Source: Desulfurococcaceae archaeon (GTDB lineage: Archaea; Thermoproteota; Thermoprotei_A; Sulfolobales; Desulfurococcaceae). From it: a DNA stretch of 64,000 nucleotides. The stretch covers positions 124,001-188,000 of the forward strand of contig JAPWUD010000001.1 of NCBI GenBank assembly GCA_028275705.1. Direction: 5' to 3'. This document shows, piece after piece, positions 50,292 to 61,274 of this stretch; within the stretch, counting starts at the first letter, position 1; each line of letters begins with the position of its first letter. A model generated the notes under the pieces. That model was not told where the DNA came from. It searched no databases and was given only the letters and a program-made list of their open reading frames with translations. Both the position numbers and the translations under genes were made by a program.

Positions 50292-51688
50292 TTGAAAGAA
50301 CACGAGGTTGTCTTAAGAATATTTAAACTGATTAATGCGGGGGAGGATGCAGAGGCTGAACTAAAGAAACTCGGGGATTTCCTCACGACTAGGTCTCAGC
50401 TCGCTAGCGGGGTTGAGTATTTGAGCGTCTCTAAGATCAATAGAGGAGATGTTAAGGGATTAATCATTATAAGGGGGAGTAGAGAAAACGCGTTGAGTGA
50501 AGCAGAGCTAATATCGTCACTTGTGAAGTCTAACTTTAAGACTATTGATGTAGAAGTAGTCTCTGAGCAGAGTGTACTCAGCAATATACTCACTAGTATA
50601 AAGAATTTTTTCTAAGGAGGAAGCCGTATGGATTTACAACACCAATCACCCTAGAGCATAGGATCAAGTACCCAGTGCAAGAAGTACCCGTGGAGAATAA
50701 TCCTGGTTTGGAGTACATTGTTATTGGGAGAGTTCTCGCAATACCCCAACTCCCAGCGAAACTAGCCAAAAACGACTTATTCCGTCACTTATTAATAGCT
50801 GGTAGTACAGGGTCTGGAAAATCTCATACAGCATCCAAGATCTCTGAGCGAGTTGCACGCGAGTTCAAAATACCAGTAATTGTGTTTGATTGGCACGGGG
50901 AGTACGCTGATCTACTACGAGAATACATTGAGGTAAATCCACACTCTTCTCCAATACCCATCTTCACCGATGACCCAGACGACCTCATCCTAGTATCTAG
51001 CATTATGGAGTTAACTCCCCCTCAAGAATACCTACTCGACAAGATCCTGAGGAGAGTGGACTTCTCGAAAACAAAGTCTATTGAGTCTCTACTAGACTAT
51101 GTAGAATCCTACCCCGAGGAGTCAAACTGGATGAGGGAGACTAAGCTTGCACTACACCGGAGGTTGTCTAGTCTAACAAGGGAGAATTACCATAGTCTCT
51201 TCGAAATACGTGGACGCATCGAGTTCAAACAAGGGGTTTTAGAGGCGGGGAAGCCTATTGTTTTAAACCTAGCTGAGATAAACGACCCTAATATTAGGAG
51301 GCTGTATGCATCATTCTACTTAAAGCGCCTTGTGGATTTCACGGTTAACCAGGGGAGGAGGCTACTAGTGGTCCTCGAGGAGGCCGTCAACTACATCTCT
51401 AGGAGTCAGCCCGTTAAGCCAATATGTGAAACACTACGAGAATTCAGGAAGTTTGGAGTGGGCTTAGTGATTATATCTCAATCTCTCTCACAACTAGTTG
51501 AAGACGTCTCTGTAAACACTAATACGAAGATCATTCACTCAGTTAAGTCAAAGCAAGACCTAGAAGTAGTTGAGAAAACCCTCTACCTCGATCAAGAGCT
51601 ACTAGAGATGCTGCCATATATAGAGCCGGGTGAGGCTATTTACTCAACGCCTAGTCTTAAAAAACCAGTATTAATTAAGATTGAGTAG
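50292..51688 (+). CDS. HerA-like ATPase with 107-aa N-terminal region in frame 0 and ATPase in the -1 frame; possible frameshift product of 465 aa
   Basis: ORFs 50292-50615 and 50612-51688; Walker A AGSTGSGKSHT; slippery T TTT TTC at 50606-50612 then TAA. Confidence 0.7.
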
Positions 51689-51700
51689 AGTCGTTAAAAA

Positions 51701-53359
51701 CTACTCTTCCTCCTTCTTCTCCTCCTCGGGTTTCTTACCAGCCTCCTCCTTCTTCTCTAGTTTACTAGCAGATATAATGTCATCTATTCTCATTATGATT
51801 GTTGCAGCCTCTGTACCTCCCTTAATTGCTGTTGCAATAACGCTTACAGGCTCTATTACTCCAGCTTCAAACATATCCACCAAGTTCCCAGTGTTTAAGT
51901 CTACTCCAATCCACTTCCCACCCTCCTTCTCGTGAGCTGCTCTAAGCTTCATAATCATGTCGATTGTGTCGAATCCAGCGTTTTCAAGCATTGCAACAAC
52001 TAATCCCTCAATAGCCTTCGCAAAAGCCTCTATAGCTAATTGCTCCTTTCCACCAACTTTAACAGCATACCTCCTCAAGTACTTTGCTATCTCCATTTCT
52101 ACGGCTCCACCACCAGCCACTGCTTTACCATCTCTAAGTGCATCTGCAACTGATGATAGTGCATCTCTAAAGCTTCTCTCTGCTTCATCAACAAGCCTCT
52201 CTAACCCACCCCTTATAACAATACTCACAGACCTCGGGTTCTTACACCCCTCGACAAACACCATTTTATCCTCTCCAACCTTCCTCTCCTCCACTAGCTC
52301 AGCATACCCGAGATCATCAGGCTTCAAGTCATCGATATTACTAACTATTCTACCACCAGTAGCTCTCTCTAGTTTCTCTAAGTCGCTTCTCTTAACTCTC
52401 CTAACGGCTAGAATACCCTTCTTAGCGAGGAAGTGCTGTGCAACTTCATCAATACCCTTCTGAGTAATTACAACGTTTGCTCCAGCTTCAAATAGTTTAT
52501 CAACGTATTTCTTCAAGATCTCTTCCTCCTGCTGTAGAAAAGCCTTCATCTGCGTTGGATCACTAATCCTTATCTCAGCGTCGATCTCGGGTTTCTCGAT
52601 CTCTAGTGGTGCATCAAGTAGAGCAATCTTTGGTTTCTCAACTCTCCTAGGCATACCAGGGTGAACTACCTCCTTGTCTAGCACTATTCCATACACGAGC
52701 TGAGTATCCATCAGTGAGCCTCCATACTTCTTTATTATCTGAATGTTGTCTATGTCAATGTAGATCTTGTCTCCTCTAGACTCCGCTATCTGCTTAACTG
52801 CTTTAACTGCTAATTCAGCGAAGTATTCTCTAGCATCATGTACAGCTTTACTTGTTAGAGAAGTTCTAGCCACTTTCTTCAATACATCATCGTTGTTTAT
52901 GTCTATTGGAACAGCTATTTCATCGAGAACCTTGAGGGCCTCCTCCATTGCTTTTCTAAAACCAGATATTATGACTGTTGGATGTATATTTTTATTCACT
53001 AAGTCTTCAGCTTGCTTGAGCAACTCACCTGCAATAATCACAGCTCTCTTAGTTCCATCACCAACTTCTGCATCCTGGCTTTTAGCAACGTGTACGAGCA
53101 TTTTAGCCGCAGGGTGCTGAATCTCTGCTTTGTCAAGAATAGTGGCTCCATCATTCGTGATTGTAACATCCCCTAGTGCGTCAACAAGCATTTTATCCAT
53201 TCCCTTGGGTCCATAAGTTGTTTTAACCATCTCCGATACTGCTCTAGCAGCGAGTATGTTTATTCTCAGTGCATCTCTTCCAGCCGTTCTCTGCGTACCC
53301 TCTTTTAGTATTAGAACCGGGATTCCAGTTGGCTCTGTAGGTGCAGGTTGCGCCGACAC
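51701..53359 (-). CDS. thsA: Thermosome (group II chaperonin) subunit
   Basis: [35 protein letters not shown]. Confidence 0.97.
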   Translation of the reverse strand: MSAQPAPTEPTGIPVLILKEGTQRTAGRDALRINILAARAVSEMVKTTYGPKGMDKMLVDALGDVTITNDGATILDKAEIQHPAAKMLVHVAKSQDAEVGDGTKRAVIIAGELLKQAEDLVNKNIHPTVIISGFRKAMEEALKVLDEIAVPIDINNDDVLKKVARTSLTSKAVHDAREYFAELAVKAVKQIAESRGDKIYIDIDNIQIIKKYGGSLMDTQLVYGIVLDKEVVHPGMPRRVEKPKIALLDAPLEIEKPEIDAEIRISDPTQMKAFLQQEEEILKKYVDKLFEAGANVVITQKGIDEVAQHFLAKKGILAVRRVKRSDLEKLERATGGRIVSNIDDLKPDDLGYAELVEERKVGEDKMVFVEGCKNPRSVSIVIRGGLERLVDEAERSFRDALSSVADALRDGKAVAGGGAVEMEIAKYLRRYAVKVGGKEQLAIEAFAKAIEGLVVAMLENAGFDTIDMIMKLRAAHEKEGGKWIGVDLNTGNLVDMFEAGVIEPVSVIATAIKGGTEAATIIMRIDDIISASKLEKKEEAGKKPEEEKKEEE

Positions 53360-53548
53360 AATACATCACCCCTAAATATAGCCATTGCTAGAAATATCAA
53401 AGGCTTCTATATAAGCTTTTTTTAAATAACTATCTTAAAGATCTAGGGAACCCCAGAGCGAATCCAACGCGTTAAATACATTAGCCCCCAGAACAAAGTA
53501 TAAATTAGTGAATTACAGCGAGACAACGCCGTTAACTGGTGATGAGCT

Positions 53549-54124
53549 TTGAGTATTAGTAGTGAGGCCGTGAGTGGCGATAAGTCGTTTAATGAATTGA
53601 TCGGGATGGCTAAGGAAATAGTGAAAAACATGTTTGGCGAAGCTGGAGAAAAAATCCTAGACTACCTCGTAAGCAACGGGTATATTGCAGAGGAGAGAAT
53701 TGCAACAAGTATTGATGTTAGGTCTAATGAGGCGAGGAAAATACTACAGCGTTTATCGGATGAAGCCCTCGTAGTACCAGATAGACTTAAAGACGTAGAG
53801 ACAGGTGAGATCCTACACATTTGGAGGCTAAACAATACTGCTTTAAAGTCATTTATTCTAAATAGATTGAGGAAAACCAGGGAGAAACTCGAGTTGCTAT
53901 TGAAGTATGAATCAGAGGGCTCAATCTATATTTGTAGGACTTGTAATAGGAGATTCTACATTGACGAGGCATATGCCTATGGATTCCAATGCCCACACGA
54001 CAACGATGTACTAGTGGAGGCAAACAACCCCACAACAATAGCAAACTTAAAGGAGTCTATTCGTAAAATAAATACTCTCATCTCAATGATCGAGCGGATG
54101 CAGAGTGGTGGGGGGAAAGTATAG
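53549..54124 (+). CDS. tfe: Transcription initiation factor E alpha (TFE)
   Basis: Winged helix + CxxC...CxxxD-type ribbon region (YICRTCNRRFYIDEAYAYGFQCPHD). Confidence 0.9.
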   Translation: MSISSEAVSGDKSFNELIGMAKEIVKNMFGEAGEKILDYLVSNGYIAEERIATSIDVRSNEARKILQRLSDEALVVPDRLKDVETGEILHIWRLNNTALKSFILNRLRKTREKLELLLKYESEGSIYICRTCNRRFYIDEAYAYGFQCPHDNDVLVEANNPTTIANLKESIRKINTLISMIERMQSGGGKV

Positions 54125-55085
54125 CTATGTAGACTTATTCTCCGGTGCTGGAGGATTCTCACTAGGCTTCTACTTAGCTAATAGGTTTAAATGCATACTA
54201 GCAGTCGACAACTATAAGTACGCTGCACTAACATATAAGGCCAACTTCCCGGATACACTAGTGCTTGTTGAAGATGTAAAGGATCTAACTAGTAGTAGGT
54301 TAGTAGCCATTGTAAACCCCGGTGAAGTAGATGTAGTTATTGGTAGTCCACCATGTGAGCCCTTTACAGGTGCTAATCCCCACCGCGAGAGGAACCCACT
54401 AGATAGACTATACTTAGACCCCGTGGGGCAGTTGACTTTACACTATATTAGAATAGTTGGTTTACTAAAACCACGAGTATTCATCATGGAGAATGTTCCA
54501 GCCATAATGGAGGGTGGATTGAAAGAGGCCATCATAGAGGAGTTTAAGAGAGTTGGCTATAACAGAGTTTACTTCAATATTCTGAGGGCAGAGGACTATG
54601 GAAACCCAAGCCGTAGAACAAGAGTATTCGTGTCAAATATACCCTTAAACCCACCACCCACTCGTGTAAAACAAACTGTGAGAAGAGCACTTGAGGGGTT
54701 GCCTCCACCAGGCTCCTCTATAGTGCCTAACCACGATCCACCCCCCGAGCTTCCATGGAGGAAGCTTAAGAAAGCCTATAGGCTTAAACCAGGAGATGCA
54801 CTAATACACTACTATGGAGCTGAGAAAATACTGCCGAACTTCATGAAGCTCGACCCAGATGACCAAGCCCCAACCGTCCTAGGATCTTCGAGATTCATAC
54901 ACCCATTTGAAAACAGATTACTCACAGTGAGAGAACAAGCTAGATTAATGGGTTTTCCAGACTCCTTTGTCTTCACTGGGGGGAGGGACTCACAGTACAA
55001 TATGATTGGTGAAGCAGTACCAGTACCACTAGCTAAGGCAATTGCATTAGAGGTATTGAAAGTGCTTGATAGTGAAAAACGCTGA
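54105..55085 (+). CDS. DNA (cytosine-5)-methyltransferase-family protein
   Basis: DLFSGAGGFSLGF, GSPPCEPF, FIMENVP, RRTRVFV motifs. Confidence 0.9.
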   Translation: MVGGKYSYVDLFSGAGGFSLGFYLANRFKCILAVDNYKYAALTYKANFPDTLVLVEDVKDLTSSRLVAIVNPGEVDVVIGSPPCEPFTGANPHRERNPLDRLYLDPVGQLTLHYIRIVGLLKPRVFIMENVPAIMEGGLKEAIIEEFKRVGYNRVYFNILRAEDYGNPSRRTRVFVSNIPLNPPPTRVKQTVRRALEGLPPPGSSIVPNHDPPPELPWRKLKKAYRLKPGDALIHYYGAEKILPNFMKLDPDDQAPTVLGSSRFIHPFENRLLTVREQARLMGFPDSFVFTGGRDSQYNMIGEAVPVPLAKAIALEVLKVLDSEKR

Positions 55086-55144
55086 GGTGAGTAAATCAAT
55101 ATAAATGTACATGAGTTAAGTCAATCTATGGGTGCTTAGTCTAA

Positions 55145-55609
55145 ATGAAGAGGGAAATATATATTGCTCTATACGCACCTAGTAGTGTACAGAAACTACT
55201 CGACTTCCTGAAGACAATCTATAGTGTTGAAAACACTGTCCCAGTTATAATTAAGCCTTTTGGAGCAGCCGCACAAGTCGGTGTTCCAGAGGCTCATAGA
55301 TTATCATATAAACTCGGAAAACCACTCATTATTCTACCCGAACTCAGAGACCTTCGCAGTATCCTAAACTGCGAGTCTATATACCACCTTGGAGAAGAGG
55401 GTGTAGAAGTAGAGTTAGATAGTGTTCTAAGTGAAGCACTTGGCAGGAAAACGGCTCTAGTTATAAACTCAGGGGAGCAAGAGCCGAGTAGAAAGGAGCT
55501 AGAGGATGTTAAAGTCATCTGGCCGATTGATATTCCAAGGGGTATTTCTGCAACTGCACTGGCTGGTGTTATTGCATATAAATTATATCATGCATTAAGG
55601 GAAAAGTAG
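55145..55609 (+). CDS. Conserved hypothetical protein
   Basis: 154-aa ORF with a clean start between the methyltransferase and trxB. Confidence 0.6.
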   Translation: MKREIYIALYAPSSVQKLLDFLKTIYSVENTVPVIIKPFGAAAQVGVPEAHRLSYKLGKPLIILPELRDLRSILNCESIYHLGEEGVEVELDSVLSEALGRKTALVINSGEQEPSRKELEDVKVIWPIDIPRGISATALAGVIAYKLYHALREK

Positions 55610-55647
55610 TATAGTGTATCTACATATCTTCCACATGGTGGATGTAG

Positions 55648-56652
55648 GTGAGCGCCTATAGACTTAGAGTAACTCTACCAAGTAGGGGTATTGAGGAGGT
55701 TAAGGACAAATACGACGTTATAGTTGTTGGCGGGGGGCCTGCTGGTTTATCAGCTGCACTGTACTCAGCTAGGTATGGATTAGATACATTAGTTGTAACA
55801 AAGACTATTGGTGGAAATGCATCCATCGCACCAGTAGTGGATGACTATCTCGGAATACCTGATGTAGCGGGGGCAGAGCTAGTTGATAGATTTGTTAGAC
55901 ACGTTAAGAAATACGGTGTACCAATAGTGGTTGATGAGGTAGTTGATCTCTATAGAAACCCCAGCGATCGTGTTTTATGGTGTGTAAAACTAAGGAGTAG
56001 AAGAGACGTCTGCGCCTACGCTGTAATACTAGCGATGGGTAGTGAAAAGAGAAAACTGGGTGTACCAGGCGAGGATTCACTAGTGGGTAGAGGAGTATCC
56101 TATTGTGCTACGTGTGATGGCCCACTCTTTAAGGATAAAGTAGTAGCTGTTATTGGTGGTGGGAACTCTGCTTTTACAAGTGCACTGTATTTAAGTAATA
56201 TAGCGAGTAGAGTTTACTTAATACACAGGAGGGAGTCTTTCAGGGCATTTAATACATACATAGAGGCAGCCAGGAAAAACCCAAAAATAGAGATCCTCAC
56301 TAACACTATTGTAAAGGAAATCATAGGTAGGGAGAAAGTAGAAGCCTTAAGAATAGCCAATACAAAGACAAGTGAAGAAAAAATCATAGAGGTAAACGGG
56401 GTATTCGTAGAGATCGGTACAAATCCACCAGTCGAATTCTTCAGGAAAGTGGGGGTTGAGGTTGACGAAGAGGGTAAAGCTGTAGTTAATACAGATATGA
56501 GTACAAACCTACCGGGAGTCTATGCAGCAGGAGACGCTGCTGGAGGACCACGCAAGTATAAATTCGAGCAGATCATCACTGCAGCAGCCGAAGGCGCTAT
56601 TGCCGCTGACGCAGCTGCAAAGTACATTATAAATATTAAATCTCAGAGATAA
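55648..56652 (+). CDS. trxB: Thioredoxin reductase (FAD/NAD(P)-dependent)
   Basis: VVGGGPAGLSAALYSARYG, CATCDGP, GVYAAGDAAG. Confidence 0.94.
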   Translation: MSAYRLRVTLPSRGIEEVKDKYDVIVVGGGPAGLSAALYSARYGLDTLVVTKTIGGNASIAPVVDDYLGIPDVAGAELVDRFVRHVKKYGVPIVVDEVVDLYRNPSDRVLWCVKLRSRRDVCAYAVILAMGSEKRKLGVPGEDSLVGRGVSYCATCDGPLFKDKVVAVIGGGNSAFTSALYLSNIASRVYLIHRRESFRAFNTYIEAARKNPKIEILTNTIVKEIIGREKVEALRIANTKTSEEKIIEVNGVFVEIGTNPPVEFFRKVGVEVDEEGKAVVNTDMSTNLPGVYAAGDAAGGPRKYKFEQIITAAAEGAIAADAAAKYIINIKSQR

Positions 56653-56717
56653 TCATGCACTCGTAAGCCCGAGGAATAGAAAATTTAAACCCTTGTAATA
56701 CCTAGTATATAAAGCAG

Positions 56718-56791
<74 letters not shown>

Positions 56792-56806
56792 TGAATAATT
56801 ACTCAT

Positions 56807-58096
56807 CTATGTACCGTACCTCCACGAGGATAAGTATTCACGCTGCCTCTCTGTTAATTCATCTATTTCAATACCCATGGCTTCTAGCTTTAATTTTGCA
56901 ACTAGCTCATCTAGTTCCCATGGTAGTTTCATCACCGTCTTAGATAGCTTCCCTCTGTTTTCTAAGAGATACTTTACCGCTAGGAATTGATTGGCAAAGC
57001 TCATATCCATCACCTCACTTGGATGCCCTTCAGCAGCAGCTAGATTCACTAGTCTACCCTCTGCTAGTAGATATAGTTTCCTACCATCCCTTAGAGAGTA
57101 CTCTGTAACATTTGGTAAAATCTGTCTCTTGGACGCCGATAACTCCTCGAGGTCTGGTATCCAGATCTCGACGTTGAAGTGACCAGCGTTCGCGAGTATT
57201 GCTCCATCCTTCATTTTCTCAAAATGCTCCCTCCTAATAACCGCGATATTTCCAGTTGCAGTGATAAAGACATCTCCAATTCCAGCTGCTTTATCCATGG
57301 GCATTACTTCGAACCCATCATAGACTGCTTCAAGAGCCCTCACAGGGTTTACCTCGGTCACTATAACTCTCCTAGCTCCAAGACCCCTAGCCCTCATTGC
57401 TATGCCTCTACCAACCCATCCATACCCAGCAACCACGACGATTTTGCCGGCTATAAGTATATTTGTCGACCTCATGACTCCATCAAATGTACTCTGCCCC
57501 GTACCATACCTATTGTCGAAGAGGTACTTTGTATATGAGTCGTTTACAGCTATAACGGGGTATAGTAGTAGTTTACTAGCCTCTAATGCCTTTAATCTAT
57601 TAACACCCGTTGTTGTCTCCTCTGTTCCACCAATAATGCCCCCAGCAATATCTCTATACTTCTCATGTAGTAAAACGTGAAGGTCTCCACCATCATCAAT
57701 CACTATATCGGGTTTACTCTCAGCCACTCTACTAATACACCAATAATACTCCTCACTACTCTCCCCACGCCAAGCATATACGTGAATACCACGCATAGCC
57801 AACGCAGCCGCTACATCATCCTGGGTTGAGAGGGGATTACTAGCTGCCAAGTAGACATCAGCCCCAGCTTCTCTAAAAGACAGTGCAAGTACCGCTGTCT
57901 CCTTGGTGACGTGTAGAACAGCACCTATCTTCACACCACTCAGTGGCTTTAAACCACTATACCTCCTCCTTAGAAGCATTAATACAGGCATGTTTCTCTC
58001 AGCCCAGGCTATCTTAAGCTCCCCACTTCCAGCTAGAGACAAGTCTCTAACTCTAAACTCCACGTAGACCACCAATAGGAGGATACAATCCACCAC
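56807..58096 (-). CDS. ahcY: S-adenosylhomocysteine hydrolase
   Basis: [31 protein letters not shown]; true start probably downstream of 58096. Confidence 0.94.
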   Translation of the reverse strand: MVDCILLLVVYVEFRVRDLSLAGSGELKIAWAERNMPVLMLLRRRYSGLKPLSGVKIGAVLHVTKETAVLALSFREAGADVYLAASNPLSTQDDVAAALAMRGIHVYAWRGESSEEYYWCISRVAESKPDIVIDDGGDLHVLLHEKYRDIAGGIIGGTEETTTGVNRLKALEASKLLLYPVIAVNDSYTKYLFDNRYGTGQSTFDGVMRSTNILIAGKIVVVAGYGWVGRGIAMRARGLGARRVIVTEVNPVRALEAVYDGFEVMPMDKAAGIGDVFITATGNIAVIRREHFEKMKDGAILANAGHFNVEIWIPDLEELSASKRQILPNVTEYSLRDGRKLYLLAEGRLVNLAAAEGHPSEVMDMSFANQFLAVKYLLENRGKLSKTVMKLPWELDELVAKLKLEAMGIEIDELTERQREYLSSWRYGT

Positions 58097-58138
58097 TATA
58101 AATAGTCTTAAAGCAGTGAAGAACCATGGTGTAGCTCA

Positions 58139-58660
58139 TTGGAGAAAACCGAGAAACCACCATATAGTGTATTATTTAAAAACACTATTAGGGAGAAGCC
58201 ATGGTTATTCATTATTGCATACTATGTATATAGCTACCCTGGGCTATCAATAGAGGAGTTGAAGAACACGTCTGGTTTGAAAATAGATGTAGTTAAGCGA
58301 GGGGTTTGGTGGCTGAGGAAGGTGGGAGTAGTCGAGGAGAGGAATAATAAATACTATATTTCAACCACGTACTCTAAGGTATTGGAGTCTACAATACTGA
58401 ATACATGTAGACTAGGAGACACACTCATACTCCTCCTCGATGAAGTCTACATTGTCTACCGGGTTACGAGTGGTAGGATCCAGTACTGGTCAATACCACT
58501 TAAGTACTACGAGGAGATTGCATACTATGAGAGAGCAACCAGTGGCTCATACACACCAAGCAATATTGCACAAATACTAGGCGTAGACTTGGGAACCGCG
58601 AAGAAAGTACATAGACTCTTTGATTTAATTAAAAAGTGTGGGCAACGCTTGAATAAATGA
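58139..58660 (+). CDS. HTH-containing conserved hypothetical protein
   Basis: Winged-helix-like N-terminus. Confidence 0.5.
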   Translation: MEKTEKPPYSVLFKNTIREKPWLFIIAYYVYSYPGLSIEELKNTSGLKIDVVKRGVWWLRKVGVVEERNNKYYISTTYSKVLESTILNTCRLGDTLILLLDEVYIVYRVTSGRIQYWSIPLKYYEEIAYYERATSGSYTPSNIAQILGVDLGTAKKVHRLFDLIKKCGQRLNK

Positions 58661-58753
58661 ACAATATAGTTCCAAACAAGTACTCACGCATAAAAACCCA
58701 TATTGGTTTTATAAACCCTTGTTGTAATCAGCAATTTAGAGTACTCGTATAGG

Positions 58754-59002
58754 GTGTTGCTTGTGGGTAAGGTGAGGCCGAAGCTAGTTAAGAGGATTGC
58801 AAGGGAGCTTTTAAGTAAGTACCCAGAGTTGTTTAAGAGAGACTTCGAGCACAATAAGAAAGCTGTATCAATGCTCACTATTATATCCTCGAAGAAGCTT
58901 AGAAACCAAGTTGCAGGCTACATTACACACCTCCTCGCGATTGAAGCGCGGAGGGAGAAGAGAGTGGAAGTTGTTGAGGAAGTGAGTGAGGCTAGTGCTT
59001 AA
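58754..59002 (+). CDS. rps17e: Ribosomal protein S17e
   Basis: GKVRPKLVKRIARELLSKYPELFKRDFEHNKKAV. Confidence 0.93.
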   Translation: MLLVGKVRPKLVKRIARELLSKYPELFKRDFEHNKKAVSMLTIISSKKLRNQVAGYITHLLAIEARREKRVEVVEEVSEASA

Positions 59003-59474
59003 ATACACTGTTGAAAATGGACGTGTAAGGATTTTCCTCGACTGGAGGAATACCACTGTAGAAGTCTATGTATACTCCTGTGAGAACTACACAGAGGATT
59101 TAAAGAGGGAGGTGGAGTATAGGGGGATTAAGCCCGAAGACCCGGTAGCGATAATACCGTGTAGTACTATTGAAAACCCCCTTCAATTGATCCAGGCTGC
59201 CTTATTCTACAAAGTCTACTCGAGTAGATTCAAGAGATTTAGAAATCAAGGCTTATTAATAGCAATGCTCGCTATGGGGTTGACTCAAATAAGTAGTGTG
59301 GTTGAGTCTATTGGGAGAGAGATCGAGAGTGGATCTAGATACTACCTACTTGGAGTAGATCGTGTTCCATCGAATACTTCAATGTGCAGTGTAATTAATC
59401 CTATAGAGGGAGTAAATGCGAGGACATTGAAGCCACTTGTAAAAAACACTAGGCTTCTCATATCACTCCTTTAA
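58986..59474 (+). CDS. KEOPS Cgi121-like protein
   Basis: NPLQLIQAALFYKVYSSRF...GLLIAMLAMGLTQISSVVESIG resembles the Cgi121 core. Confidence 0.5.
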   Translation: MRLVLKYTVENGRVRIFLDWRNTTVEVYVYSCENYTEDLKREVEYRGIKPEDPVAIIPCSTIENPLQLIQAALFYKVYSSRFKRFRNQGLLIAMLAMGLTQISSVVESIGREIESGSRYYLLGVDRVPSNTSMCSVINPIEGVNARTLKPLVKNTRLLISLL

Positions 59475-59475
59475 A

Positions 59476-59559
59476 CTACCACTCCTCCTCCCACTCCTCT
59501 TCCTCCCACTCTTCCTCTTCCCACTCCTCCTCCCATTCCTCTTCTAGCCACAACTTCAA
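59476..59559 (-). CDS. 27-aa Trp/Glu-repeat peptide (not in ORF track)
   Basis: MKLWLEEEWEEEWEEEEWEEEEWEEEW*; upstream TTTATAAG box on the minus strand. Confidence 0.5.
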   Translation of the reverse strand: MKLWLEEEWEEEWEEEEWEEEEWEEEW

Positions 59560-59670
59560 CCCACATCCCCTAATCCACGTTATAACCAATGACTTATAAA
59601 TGTTTACTAGAAGAAAGAGAGTATACTCCTATACGAGTATTGTGTGTAATAATAATCCTAGCGATATAAA

Positions 59671-61146
59671 TTGAATAGGTGTGAAACTTTGCAGACAACA
59701 CTCAGCTCTATTAAACTCACTCAGAATATGGGTCCAAAAATACTTGCCACTCTCGGCCCCTCTACAAGCTCGATAGATGTAATTCGGGAGATGATTAAGC
59801 AGGGGGTTTCTGGTTTTAGATTAAACTTCGCATTTGGAACTCCTGAAATCTGGAGTAGTTACATTAAGTATGTTCGTGAAGCCTCAAGTGCATTAGATAC
59901 CGTGGTATCTATAATTGGTGATATTCCAGGGCCACAGGTTAGAACTACGGGAGTTGAGTCAATTAGCTTAAGCAAAGACGATATCGTCGTTGTAACGTAT
60001 GTAGATCTAGCTGATGAGTATAAGAGACTTGGGAAAATGGTTCTCGTTGATCGAAGGGAGTTATTTAAAATACTCCAGCCAGGGGATACTATACTCTATG
60101 GAGATGGAGAAGTCGAGTTGAGAGTGATCGAGGCAAGTGTTGATCACGCGAAGTGCATTACCGTGAACCCAGGTGTTTTAAAACCAGGTAGAAAAATAGT
60201 TGTCCCGGGGAAGGAGCTACCAACTAGTTTTCTATCAACCAGGGACATTGAGTTAATTAAATATGCATGTAATGAGGATCTAACATATATAGCACTAAGC
60301 TACGTGAGGAGCGAAAAAGACGTCTTATTTGTAAGAGATCTACTAAGGCAATTCAAGTGCAATATAGGCTTAATCTCCAAGATTGAGACACCCGGTGGAC
60401 TAACAAACGCCGAGAAGATCGCCGAGGTGTCCGACGCTCTGCTTGTTGCGAGGGGTGATCTAGGGGTTCACTTCCCCATAGAATCAATTCCATTGTTACA
60501 GGATCGAGTTGTTCAGGTAGCGGTTAAACATGGAATACCAGTAATAGTAGCTACTGATATATTAGAATCCATGATTGAGAGTAATAGGCCGAGTAGAAGC
60601 GACGTTGTGGGACTATACAACATTGTGTATAGTCTAGTGGATGCAGTCTTACTAACTAATGAAACAACCATTGGGAAATACCCTGTCGAAGCAGTGAAGT
60701 GGGCTAGAGTAATTATATCGACAGCCCTAAGCAACATGCAACACGTACTAGTCGAGGAGTTTAGAAGAAAGATTTCAAGTGAGTCCCTAATAGAGAAGTA
60801 TGCTCAGGGGTTAATTCACCTAGCGGAGAGTCTTGGAGGAGCAATCATAGTGTACTCGAAGACAGGGCGCATGGTTCCACTACTATCGAGGCATAGACCC
60901 CTCACACCCGTATACATTGGGAGTTGGAGTAGAAAACTAATGGAGAGATCAACTATATACTATGGTTTAAACCCAGTAGACTTATCCAGTAAACTAAGCG
61001 AGACTGTAGACTATGAGAGGGGAGTCGAGGAAGTATACAGTAAACTCAGAGATCTCGGAGTTATTAAAATAGGCGATATCGTAGTAAAGTCCTATTCTAA
61101 ACCCGTGGTCAACCAACACGAGATCAGGGTTGAGGTAGTTGTATAG
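59671..61146 (+). CDS. pyk: Pyruvate kinase
   Basis: KILATLGPSTSS, SKIETPGGLTNAEKIAEVSDALLVARGDLGV. Confidence 0.95.
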   Translation: MNRCETLQTTLSSIKLTQNMGPKILATLGPSTSSIDVIREMIKQGVSGFRLNFAFGTPEIWSSYIKYVREASSALDTVVSIIGDIPGPQVRTTGVESISLSKDDIVVVTYVDLADEYKRLGKMVLVDRRELFKILQPGDTILYGDGEVELRVIEASVDHAKCITVNPGVLKPGRKIVVPGKELPTSFLSTRDIELIKYACNEDLTYIALSYVRSEKDVLFVRDLLRQFKCNIGLISKIETPGGLTNAEKIAEVSDALLVARGDLGVHFPIESIPLLQDRVVQVAVKHGIPVIVATDILESMIESNRPSRSDVVGLYNIVYSLVDAVLLTNETTIGKYPVEAVKWARVIISTALSNMQHVLVEEFRRKISSESLIEKYAQGLIHLAESLGGAIIVYSKTGRMVPLLSRHRPLTPVYIGSWSRKLMERSTIYYGLNPVDLSSKLSETVDYERGVEEVYSKLRDLGVIKIGDIVVKSYSKPVVNQHEIRVEVVV

Positions 61147-61147
61147 A

Positions 61148-61246
61148 AGCCGCCGGCGGGATTTGAACCCGCGTCCACCGGCTCTCTCGACTCCGGTTAA
61201 TACATCCATACGAGGCCGGCGCTCCACCAGGCTGAGCTACGGCGGC
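61148..61246 (-). tRNA. tRNA-Thr(CGT) with 25-nt BHB intron at 37/38
   Basis: CCGGC-CTCG-TA^T...CGAG-AG^A-GCCGG; mature length 74 nt. Confidence 0.92.
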
Positions 61247-61274
61247 CCATAAAAACATTATTGATTAGGGGATT

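Noticed and set aside
60994-61227. Minus ORF covering the tRNA-Thr gene
   Set aside because: Overlaps a confident tRNA and the 3' end of pyk.
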